Origin: Ridgeia piscesae
Taxonomy: Eukaryota; Annelida; Polychaeta; Sabellida; Siboglinidae
Assembly: GCA_025642075.2 (NCBI GenBank)
Contig: JAODUO010000123.1
Location: forward strand, 84,501-148,500
Direction: 5' to 3'
DNA: 64,000 nt
Positions within the stretch are counted from its first letter, which is position 1. Each line of letters starts with the position of its first letter. The translations under genes were made by a program, and so were the position numbers. Positions 56,246-64,000 of this stretch are shown here, piece after piece. The notes under the pieces are model-generated. The model saw only the letters and a list, made by a program, of their open reading frames with translations. It was not told the origin of the DNA and ran no database searches.

Positions 56246-57054
56246 CCCCATTCAAATAATTGCTCTGTTGAGCAATACAGCGGTTATTATCAATAATTTA
56301 ATGACATAAACCATACATAGGATAATTTAATGACATATCTTAAAAACAGATACAGTTTATTAAAATAAAATAAACTATAATAATAATAAGTAAATAAAAT
56401 GTAATAAAAATAAACAAATAGAGTAATTATTATAATTAATAAATTCAAATAAATGTATGACTAATTAATTATAATTAGTCTGTTACAATATAATATATAT
56501 TGTAATAACAATCACACTACAGATCCTGACTGACAGCGATATTCCCAAGCTCTAGTCTCTGCTTACCACACACCAAACTATCTCTCTGTTATCAGCCCAT
56601 TTCTACCCTAAATTGTCACCCACATTTGCACCAGGCCATGTCACCCCAGGACAACCACTTCCTCTCTAGTTACCCTATCTGTACCACCCTCACACATAAA
56701 GTATTTCTTTCCACTGACCACTGCCCACCCCAGGTCAAGGCGTGTGTACATTGGTCAAATCAACACATCCCTGAGTCACACATTTAGGGCTTTCGTTTTG
56801 TCTTTGATATTTCGGATTAAAATATGAAGCAAAGCCTGGATGATTGATATGACAGCAAACACTCAGAAACATGGAACTGTACCAGAATAAAATTATGACA
56901 CAGTATATTATCATTGTGCTGATTTATGAGCTTGCCGGTATCAGTTTGTGGTAATCTTATCATTCTTTATTGTACACTGGTTTATCACTGGAGTGTTCTG
57001 TAGCAAACAAAAATGGACAGTGCTGTCACGGGCGAGAGAGAGAGAGAGAAAGAG

Positions 57055-57097
<43 letters not shown>

Positions 57098-60000
57098 CGA
57101 GAGAGCGAGAGAGCGAGAGAGCGAGAGAGCGAGAGAGCGAGCAAGTTCCAATCAGAGTTCATTGTAAATGGAATTGAAATGCCAATCTTAATTCCTGAAG
57201 TAAAACTGGTGTTATGTTTTCAGAATTGAAATTGGTGTTATGTTTGCAAAAATAATCACAATTAGAGTTCATTTTCAGTTACATGACACAACTGTTTTGT
57301 TTTTTATTGGATTAACAAGTGGTTCTATGTGACAGCTGTGGTTCAGTCCTGTCATGTTGTTGCCCTACACGAGAGCTGTGGTTCAGTCCTGTCATGTTGT
57401 TGCCCTACATGAGAGCTGTGGTTCAGTCCTGTCATGTTGTTGCCCTACATGAGAGCTGTGGTTCAATCCTGTCATGTTGTTGCCCTACACAAGAGCTGTG
57501 GTTCAGTCCTGTCATGTTGGTGCCCTACATGAGAGCTGTGGTTCAGTCCTGTCATGTTGTTGCCCTACATGAGAGCTGTGGTTCAATCCTGTCATGTTGT
57601 TGCCCTACACAGAGGGAGCCCGTTTTTGGTTCAATCCTGTCGTGTTGTTGCCCTACATGAGAGCTGTGGTTCAATCCTGTCATGTTGTTGCCCTACACGA
57701 GAGCTGTGGTTCAGTCCTGTCATGTTGGTTTACCCCACACAAGAGCTGTGGTTCAGTCCTGTCATGTTGGTTGCCCTACATGAGAGCTGTGGTTCAATCC
57801 TGTCATGTTGTTGCCCTACATGAGAGCTGTGGTTCAATCCTGTCATGTTGTTGCCCTACACGAGAGCTGTGGTTCAATCCTGTCATGTTGTTGCCCTACA
57901 CGAGAGCTGTGGTTCAGTCCTGTCATGTTGGTGCCCTACATGAGAGCTGTGGTTCAGTCCTGTCATGTTGTTGCCCTACATGAGAGCTGTGGTTCAATCC
58001 TGTCATGTTGTTGCCCTACATGAGAGCTGTGGTTCAATCCTGTCATGTTGTTGCCCTACACGAGAGCTGTGGTTCAGTCCTGTCATGTTGTTGCCCTACA
58101 TGAGAGCTGTGGTTCAGTCCTGTCATGTTGTTGCCTTACATGAGAGCTGTGGTTCAGTCCTGTCATGTTGTTGCCCTACACGAGAGCTGTGGTTCAGTCC
58201 TCTCATGTTGTTGCCCTACATGAGAGCTGTGGTTCAATCCTGTCATGTTGTTGCCCTACATGAGAGCTGTGGTCCAATCCTGTCATGTTGTTGCCTTACA
58301 TGAGAGGCGTGGTTCAGTCCTCTCATGTTGTTGCCCTACATGAGAGCTGTGGTTCAGTCCTGTCATGTTGTTGCCTTACATGAGAGCTGTGGTTCATCCT
58401 GTCATGTTGTTGCCCTACATGAGAGCTGTGGTTCAATCCTGTCATGTTGTTGCCCTACATGAGAGCTGTGGTTCAGTCCTCTCATGTTGTTGCCCTACAT
58501 GAGAGCTGTGGTTCAGTCCTGTCATGTTGTTGCCTTACATGAGAGCTGTGGTTCAGTCCTGTCATGTTGTTGCCTTACATGAGAGCTGTGGTTCAGTCCT
58601 CTCATGTTGTTGCCCTACATGAGAGCTGTGGTTCAATCCTGTCATGTTGTTGCCTTACATGAGAGCTGTGGTTCAGTCCTGTCATGTTGTTGCCTACATG
58701 AGAGCTGTGGTTCAGTCCTCTCATGTTGTTGCCCTACATGAGAGCTGTGGTTCAGTCCTGTCATGTTGTTGCCTTACATGAGAGCTGTGGTTCAGTCCTG
58801 TCATGTTGTTGCCTACATGAGAGCTGTGGTTCAGTCCTCTCATGTTGTTGCCCTACATGAGAGCTGTGGTTCAATCCTCTCATGTTGTTGCCCTACATGA
58901 GAGCTGTGGTTCAATCCTGTCATGTTGTTGCCCTACATGAGAGCTGTGGTTCAGTCCTGTCATGTTGTTGCCCTACATGAGAGCTGTGGTTCAGTCCTCT
59001 CATGTTGTTGCCCTACATGAGAGCTGTGGTTCAGTCCTCTCATGTTGTTGCCCTACATGAGAGCTGTGGTTCAGTCCTGTCATGTTGTTGCCCTACATGA
59101 GAGCTGTGGTTCAGTCCTGTCATGTTGTTGCCCTACAAAGAGCTGTGGTTCAGTCCTCTCATGTTGTTGCCCTACATGAGAGCTGTGGTTCAGTCCTCTC
59201 ATGTTGTTGCCCTACATGAGAGCTGTGGTTCAATCCTGTCATGTTGTTGCCTTACATGAGAGCTGTGGTTCAATCCTCTCATGTTGTTGCCCTACATGAG
59301 AGCTGTGGTTCAGTCCTCTCATGTTGTTGCCCTCAACCAGTCCTCTCATGTTGTTGCCCTACATGAGAGCTGTGGTTCAGTCTTCAGGGCCCTGTCATGT
59401 GGTTATCCTGTCATGTTTTTGACATGAGACTGTGGTTCAGTCCTCTCATGTTGTCCTCTGTGACAGCTGTGGTTCAATGTCAGTTGGCCTCATAGGTGTG
59501 GCTCCGTCATTTGTTGACTGAGAGCTGTGGTTCAGTCCTGTCATGTTGTCCTCTGTGACAGCTGTGGTTCAGTCCTCTCATGTTGTCCTCTGTGACAGCT
59601 GTGGTTCAGTCCTCTCATGTTGTCCTCTGTGACAGCTGTGGTTCAGTCCTGACATAGTCATGTGCTTGTGAGTGGGTGTCCCGTCCCACCCATCTGATAT
59701 TTCTACCCCCTCCAGGGTAAACAGCTGCTCTTTGAACTCTTCAGTCAGTCAGTTTCTTTTTTGTTTTTAGACAAAATGTGTTAAATAAACATGCATCTGG
59801 TCGCTGTATTTGATAAGCATACATTAAAAAAACTAGTTATTGTGGGAATGCGGTGTGGGAAATGTCAGTGGCTCATTAGTGTGGGCTCACGTAAACATTA
59901 AATACAGCAATTATTGTGAGAGCGTGTTTGTAAATGAGATTCTGGAAATGTCACCGAGTTATCAATCTGTCCGTCTGCTTATCTCCATTTCCCTGACCCC

Positions 60001-61489
60001 TGTGGATGTGTGTGAATCACAGTAATTGAATAACAAAAATGTTTTGTTTTTGTAGGCGTTTGTGGCTGTGCATTTGACAGATTCGTGTATAAACAGTCAC
60101 CTTTGTGTTTGAGCTTGACGTTAACCGTTTACTTGTGTGACTTTGGTCAGATGACAACGTTTAGAACTCGGAAAGTGACAAAGAACTAAGAAGTCCTTTG
60201 CTGGTTTCATTACTAATCAGCAGATTATAAGAACGAGACACATTGAGAATCATTTATGTACATTTATAAATTCATATTTCGTCTTTAATAAAGCTGCCAG
60301 TATGCAGTTGTAAGATTAATTTGTGTTGCTACACCTCCCCCCAATCATAAACCCGACTTTAAAAAACGTAAAAGACATATGAAAGACACAGTTGCTGATA
60401 TTAATGATAAACAAGATTAGGTTGTGAAATGATGGATTGAACAAAACTTCCTGTTCTTCTATTAAGTGTAGTCAGTAATGTGTGCCTGTTTCTATAATTG
60501 ACCTGACAGCACTGTTGATTTTATTGGCTATAGAACAATCAAGGGATAAATCGGCATAATGCCGATTTATCACTTGAGTGTTCTATAGCCAATAAAATGA
60601 ACGTAGCACCCGCCATAAATGATAACGTTGTGACATACTGATACCAGTGAGGTTATAAATCAGTGTGACTATTGTCGTTTCTTCTGATTCATATCCACAT
60701 CTCTGAGTTTAAGCAAAGTTACATAAATCAGTGAGTCATAGGTTGATGCCTTCATAGGTGAACCTGAAGCTGGTAGCTCACAGTGTGCTCCAAAAGTGTG
60801 AGGGAAGTCTAGAAAGTTTGCCAGTCAGTGACCACATGACAAAATATTAAGATCTATTTGTAACTTAGAAGATATTTATTTGTAACTGATTTGTCATCTG
60901 CCAAAGTTAGTAATAATTTTATTTTAGCAGTGGTTTTAGTTGTGTTATGCACTCCTGGCCTTGGCATCTGAGGTTGATAGTTGGTGTTTATTTTCTCTCT
61001 GTCCTTCTCTGATCCCATTTAACTGTTGACATTACATATGACTTGTGACAAGGGTGTTCATTTGCACTCCCTCCCTCCCTCCCTCCCTCCCTCCCTCCCT
61101 CCTCCCTCCTCCCTCCTCCTCCCTCCCTCCCTCCCTCCCTTCCCTCCCTCCCTCCCTCCCTCCCTCCCTCCCTCCTCTCCCTCCTCCTCTCCCTCCCTCC
61201 CTCCCTCCCTCCCTCCCTCCCTCCCTCCTCCCTCCCTCCCTCCCTCCTCCCCCTCCCTCCCTCCCTCCCTCCCTCCCTCCCTCCCTCCCTCCCTCCCTCC
61301 CCTCCCTCCCTCCCTCCTCCTCCCTCTCCCTCCCTCCCTCCCTCCTCCCTCCCCCTCCTCCCTCCCTCCCTCCCTCCCTCCCTCCCTCCCCCTCCCTCCT
61401 CCCTCCCTCCTCCCTCCCTCCCTCCCTCCCTCTCCCTCCCTCCTCTCCTCCCCACCCCTCACACACCCCACACATCACTCCTCCTCTCT

Positions 61490-61544
<55 letters not shown>

Positions 61545-63694
61545 CTCCATCTGTCCATCCAACCATCCAACCATCCATCCAACCATCCATCCAACCATCC
61601 ATCCATCCAACCATCCATCCATTCAAATGCAGCTGCATAAAGATGACCACATGATGGCAAGTGCACATGCTCAATCAAATGAATACAGACATGTGATGTG
61701 TTTCCAACTATCCCTATAACGTGTTCCTCTCTCCCGGTTCAGGGCCCAACATGCCAGATGACGTGGAGGTCATGAACTTCACCACTGGGACCATCTCAGT
61801 GCAGTGGGGTGTACCGAGGGGTCGTGTGGATGGTTACAATGTGACATATTGCTGCAAGAACACGTGTCTGTCAGACACCACCCATCTCACAAGTGTCACT
61901 CTCAGGGAACTGCGAGATGGGTGTCTGTACAACATCAGCCTCCGCAGCCACAGTCAGCACTTCCCAAGTGATACGTACACATTTACCCAGGCTACACGTA
62001 GGTACACAACAGACAGAAGGTATAATACAGTACAGAGCTATTATTTTATATAATGTTTTATTAATGTCATTTTTTTTAATAGTATGTATATTTTTAATTA
62101 TATGTATTTTGTTATAATTACAGATTAATTAAAAAGTGTAGTCTAAATACACACAAAGTGAATAATAGAAAAAGGTTTTTCTTTTTCCTCTCAAATTTTT
62201 ACTACCTGTCCACTGATTTTTTTACCCCTCCAACACCTATTTTGCCAGTCTAAAAGATGGGTAGGGCTCAGTTAAAAAAACCTTGTTCACGAAAAAATAA
62301 GAAAGAAACTAAAAGTTAAAAACCATAAAAACATGGCATCAAATATTGAAATAAATTGTCATAAAAATACACATACTTATTAAAAAGATACTTATAATAA
62401 TAATACATAATAACTAAAAGCAGCTCAGAATAATAAATAAATAAAAAAGTAAATCCTAAAACTTAAAAAGTTGCGATGAGCGCCCTCTTCTGTTGAATGT
62501 ATCAAGCATTGTTGTACTTTTGTTGTGTTTATGACTATACAACTTATTTCGACATGGTACCACATCCGAAGACTTGCATACTGAGTCACAGACTAAGACT
62601 AATAACTAGGAAATGTTTTCGGTCCATTTATTATGTTAACTGCTCATATTTATACATGAGCCAGTGGTAGACGGTAGTATTTTAAATATCAATGGCCGTC
62701 TCTGGTTAATCTATCTATCACGTGACCTGTTGCCTAGCAACATCTGATTGAAGCCAACAAAATGGATGTCAAGCATATGTTGCACTCATGCTTTCTGTTG
62801 TACATTTGATTGAAATTCTAGCCACAGAAATGGTCTTTATGTTAAGAACATACGACAATGTTTATAGTGATGACCTGACGCAGGAATGTTTGATTTAGGA
62901 AATATCACGCAGCAGTTCAGTAATGATGTACTTTAGATGCATAAGCTTTATCAACATTTTTTAGAGCGGAGTCAAACTGTAAAATTATTGCAATTGACTT
63001 TCTTAGTCACTACTGCATTAGCCGTGGGAAAAACACAAATACCCACCCCAACTTGAAGACAATATAATGACCCATTCGTATCCTAAACATTGCATGTAAC
63101 ACGAGCAGCATATGGCTGAAATCACCCAAAATTATATCAAATGACTGGAGGCTTACCACACTCCTCGTGACCGATTTTATAAAGAGGGACATGTCATGAG
63201 TAGAGAAGGCTGGTACAGATATAATCAGCAGTGGCGACCTCTGGTGTGCAAGGCTGGTACAAGTCAATTAGTGGCATTGTCCTACTAAGCTATGTTATAC
63301 CATCCATATAAAATAAATGGTATATACAGTATAATAAATACGGTTTGAGTACATACAACTACCTAATGTATACAACGTACAATGACATACATGACTGACT
63401 ATGTTACAGGGCCAAAGTCTGTGCAAGTTCTTCTTGTGTCGAGAATCTCCCCGACCAGTGTCTCCGTTGAGTGGAAAGAAGACCCACCATTAGCCTACAA
63501 CTGCACGTACAGTTTCACAGTGACAGAAGACTCCTGTGCAAAAGGTCAAGCTTGTGACAAGACCGTCAACGTGACAGGCCAGGGGAGGCAGAGAACTGTC
63601 ACGGACATGGTCCCTGGTCGCAGCTATCAGTTCAGTGTGGTCTCCGTCAGACACAACGTGTCAAGTCAGCCGTTAAGCAATTCGTTTCGGTCGA
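40924..63694 (+). CDS. FN3-repeat membrane or secreted receptor, 5' part (R3 receptor phosphatase-like)
   Basis: Coding exons: 40924-40992, 48615-48651, 52313-52378, 53967-54020, 54591/54594-54650, 55522-55776, 61743-61997, 63410-63694, continuing past the window. The ATG has an in-frame stop 9 bp upstream. Exons 1-2 give a signal peptide ([20 protein letters not shown] then [12 protein letters not shown]). Exons 3-5 are short Ser/Thr/Pro/Asn-rich mucin-like segments, each ending in EPG or TTG. Exons 6-8 are FN3 domains of about 85, 85 and 95 residues with the [33 protein letters not shown] and PGRSYQFSV signatures. Several N-glycosylation sequons occur. From exon 2 on every splice is phase 1, so each exon is a symmetric, skippable module. 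Signal peptide, mucin-like linker and one-exon-per-FN3 are typical of R3 receptor tyrosine phosphatases (PTPRB/H/J) but also of other FN3 receptors; no phosphatase or transmembrane exon is in the window. Confidence 0.85.
41128..41219. repeat. (CA)n microsatellite
   Basis: CA run with a short CGCACGCG interruption at its 5' end. Confidence 0.95.
41330..41725. repeat. Degenerate GACTTGACTTGTAGGTCTTT tandem repeat
   Basis: Words GACTTGACTTGTA, GGTCTTTGACTTGACA and TCATTGACTTGA recur at spacings of about 25-55 bp for nearly 400 bp. Unit length is irregular. Confidence 0.75.
43350..43696. repeat. Compound (CA)n/(CACG)n microsatellite
   Basis: About 350 bp of CA with ACGC, CATGCAGG and ACAG interruptions, some of which recur as larger units (ACATGCAGGCACACACGCAC near 43535 and 43590). 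Confidence 0.95.
44594..44775. repeat. Short inverted-repeat element with CRE-like cores
   Basis: CGCTTACGTCACTGGCGCAT at 44596-44615 is matched, at 19 of 20 bases in inverted orientation, by ATGCGCCAGTGACGTAAACG at 44735-44754; a third copy (CTTACGTCACTGG) lies at 44761. TTACGTCA is CRE-like, but the arrangement looks like a small foldback element. Confidence 0.55.
46193..46932. repeat. (ACAAT)n array with AGTGA interruptions
   Basis: About 740 bp of ACAAT pentamers, with blocks where every second unit is AGTGA. Two interrupted blocks (46397-46530 and 46716-46850) have the same order of variants (one AGTTA, two GAACA), so a segment of about 319 bp has been duplicated. Confidence 0.95.
48615..48651 (+). 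CDS. FN3 receptor exon 2, end of signal peptide
   Basis: 37 bp, phase 0 in, phase 1 out (acceptor tgttttcag, donor GTAATG). Encodes [12 protein letters not shown]; likely cleavage after HGFA. Its small size makes it uncertain alone, but phase and the completed signal peptide support it. Confidence 0.7.
52313..52378 (+). CDS. FN3 receptor exon 3, Ser/Thr-rich linker
   Basis: 66 bp phase 1-1, encodes [20 protein letters not shown]. One NNT sequon. Confidence 0.7.
52475..52957. mobile_element. TIR element of about 480 bp (MITE-like)
   Basis: The 12-bp ends ATAAGGATGGGA and TCCCATCCTTAT are perfect inverses; imperfect inverted similarity continues through GAATATTCGATT-type sequence. The AT-rich TTCGA repeats next to both ends are like those of some hAT-related elements. 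The internal open frame (52597-52857) is unrecognised. It lies about 100 bp downstream of FN3-receptor exon 3. Confidence 0.65.
53262..53376 (-). mobile_element. LINE ORF2 C-terminal remnant
   Basis: The minus strand reads [20 protein letters not shown] then LARMGDEKR, matching the conserved (R/K)..L.W.GH..RM.(D/E)(D/E)R motif after the reverse transcriptase in many non-LTR retrotransposons. Only a short piece remains. Confidence 0.65.
53967..54020 (+). CDS. FN3 receptor exon 4, Ser/Thr-rich linker
   Basis: 54 bp phase 1-1, encodes [17 protein letters not shown]. Similar in length and ending to exon 5 (both end EPG), suggesting exon duplication. Confidence 0.7.
54181..54479. repeat. Compound (CA)n microsatellite
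   Basis: CA repeats with CATGCAGG and GCACACG breaks in the intron between FN3-receptor exons 4 and 5. Confidence 0.95.
54591..54650 (+). CDS. FN3 receptor exon 5, Ser/Thr-rich linker with tandem acceptor
   Basis: The acceptor reads ctagtag, a NAGNAG site: splicing at 54591 or 54594 gives a one-codon difference in the same frame. Encodes [19 protein letters not shown], phase 1 out. Confidence 0.72.
54707..55085. repeat. (GGGC)n/(GGAC)n tetranucleotide array
   Basis: GGAC units, then a GGGC block (about 54726-54893) with a few GGC slips, then a long pure GGAC block to about 55078. The GGGC block is G-quadruplex-prone on the plus (sense) strand and begins about 75 bp after the exon 5 donor. 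Confidence 0.95.
55522..55776 (+). CDS. FN3 receptor exon 6, FN3 domain 1
   Basis: 255 bp phase 1-1 (acceptor ttatctccag, donor GTTAGT). Encodes [18 protein letters not shown], then [16 protein letters not shown]. Has the Trp of strand B and the Leu-x-x-x-x-x-Tyr-x-V core of strands E-F. Four or more sequons. Confidence 0.92.
55923..56240. repeat. (CT)n/(CTTG)n then (TA)n low-complexity cluster
   Basis: A pyrimidine tract with CTCTTG and CTCTCG hexamers (55923-56080), then TA-rich repeats (56108-56240), downstream of FN3 exon 6. Confidence 0.9.
57032..57142. repeat. (GA)n microsatellite with GAGC interruptions
   Basis: GAGAGA run, ending in a regular GAGAGAGC phase. Confidence 0.93.
57338..59650. 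repeat. 40-bp minisatellite, about 57 copies
   Basis: The unit is GAGAGCTGTGGTTCAGTCCT plus GTCATGTTGTTGCCCTACAT. Variants are mainly CAG/CAA, GTCATG/CTCATG, CCCTAC/CCTTAC and ACAT/ACAC. Copies degrade after about 59330 into shorter CTCTGTGACAGCTGTGG units. It lies in the intron between FN3 exons 6 and 7. Period 40 is not a multiple of 3, so open frames show a 40-residue repeat. Confidence 0.96.
60518..60598. repeat. 81-bp near-perfect palindrome (hairpin)
   Basis: The left arm from ATTTTATTGGCTATAGAAC and the right arm ending GTTCTATAGCCAATAAAAT are reverse complements about a centre at 60558, with two mismatches in 40 pairs and virtually no loop. Likely a minimal foldback MITE in the intron between FN3 exons 6 and 7. 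Confidence 0.9.
61067..61452. repeat. (CCCT)n tract
   Basis: About 385 bp of CCCT/CCTC repeats with slips. Pro/Ser/Leu-rich and Arg/Gly/Glu-rich open frames here are artefacts. Confidence 0.95.
61488..61622. repeat. (TGTC)n and (CATC/CAAC)n tetranucleotide repeats
   Basis: TGTC run at about 61491-61540, then CCATCCAACCAT units to 61622, about 120 bp before FN3 exon 7. Confidence 0.93.
61743..61997 (+). CDS. FN3 receptor exon 7, FN3 domain 2
   Basis: 255 bp phase 1-1 (acceptor cggttcag, donor GTAGGT). Encodes [20 protein letters not shown], then [15 protein letters not shown]. Three Cys lie together (YCCKNTC) with a fourth in strand F (DGCLYN), so a disulfide inside the domain is plausible. 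Confidence 0.92.
63410..63694 (+). CDS. FN3 receptor exon 8, FN3 domain 3
   Basis: 285 bp phase 1-1 (acceptor atgttacag, donor GTGAGT). Encodes [20 protein letters not shown], then [13 protein letters not shown]. Contains an inserted Cys-rich loop (Cys-KGQA-Cys) absent from domain 1. The gene continues beyond the window. Confidence 0.92.
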
Positions 63695-63904
63695 GTGAGT
63701 AGCCAAGGCCACACGGTGACCTTTCTAATGACAGGATGTTGAAAATGTTACAAGTAATCAGAAAACGTTAAACTGGCCGTTTTCTAAACGTATCGATATT
63801 TTTCATAATTTTATTCAGTGTTATCCATGTTCAGTACGGTTAACATCAATACTGTGCTATGCAGTTCTATACTATGTACTATACACATATGTACAGATTA
63901 ACAC

Positions 63905-64000
63905 AGAAAAGTACAGTTCTCATCAATACAGTTCACTTCAGTACAATTAAGTACAGTACAGTTATTATCAATACAATTCAGTACAGTACAGTTCTCATCA
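63905..64000. repeat. Start of a ~45-bp degenerate tandem repeat, cut by the window end
   Basis: GTACAGTTCTCATCAATACA and GTACAGTTATTATCAATACA, each followed by CAGTACA-rich DNA, recur to the window end. Confidence 0.6.

Larger units (their letters stand above)
55777..61742. other. Intron between FN3 domains 1 and 2
   Basis: About 6 kb with no recognised exon. Apart from the listed repeats, 56250-57000 and 59660-60960 are ordinary AT-rich intron DNA. Confidence 0.65.

Noticed and set aside
57319..58303. ORFs with a 40-residue repeat ([11 protein letters not shown] and related)
   Set aside because: Produced by the 40-bp minisatellite read through three frames; no start context, splice or homology support.
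60988..61719. Pro/Ser/Leu-rich and Arg/Gly/Glu-rich ORFs
   Set aside because: Translation of the CCCT microsatellite on both strands.

Overview
The window is nuclear DNA from an intron-rich, AT-rich bilaterian animal. Coding exons are short, flanked by GT/AG splice sites, and sit in long introns full of microsatellites, minisatellites and decayed LINE and foldback elements. I cannot fix the phylum from the sequence. The gene set (BAK, PRDM4, NDUFB2, a VWA-DUF4537 protein and an FN3-repeat receptor) fits a marine invertebrate such as a lophotrochozoan or an invertebrate deuterostome.

Layout: (1) 654-4530, plus strand: the last three coding exons of a BAK-type multidomain pro-apoptotic BCL2 protein; the 5' exons lie outside the window. 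(2) 10775-18913, minus strand: a seven-coding-exon gene for a VWA-DUF4537-coiled-coil protein (C11orf16/VWA3B-like), with a noncoding first exon and a net +1 frameshift inside its first coding exon. (3) 19274-21930, plus strand: the complete three-exon NDUFB2 gene (complex I subunit), divergent from gene 2 across about 360 bp that hold two RFX X-box-like motifs. (4) 21931-29491: an intergenic stretch with two LINE reverse-transcriptase remnants and two paralogous small C2HC zinc-finger ORFs on the minus strand. (5) 29492-38396, minus strand: a complete 11-coding-exon PRDM4 orthologue (909 codons plus stop; all splice phases close). (6) 38397-40923: a head-to-head spacer carrying a TIR element of about 620 bp. 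(7) 40924-63694 and beyond the window, plus strand: the 5' part of a large gene for a secreted or membrane FN3-repeat protein (signal peptide, short Ser/Thr-rich exons, three FN3 exons, all internal exons in phase 1-1). R3-type receptor tyrosine phosphatases are built this way, but no phosphatase domain is in the window.

The genes do not form one pathway: mitochondrial apoptosis, a probable ciliary protein, respiratory complex I, a transcriptional or chromatin regulator, and a cell-surface receptor. The most informative points are the paired X-boxes upstream of the VWA-DUF4537 gene, the two-copy C2HC micro-ORF family, the frameshift in the VWA-DUF4537 gene, the duplicated splice donor in PRDM4, the BAK splice acceptor at the edge of a 39-bp minisatellite, and several foldback or TIR elements. 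All exon borders come from reading frames, splice consensus and phase closure. No transcript data were available.
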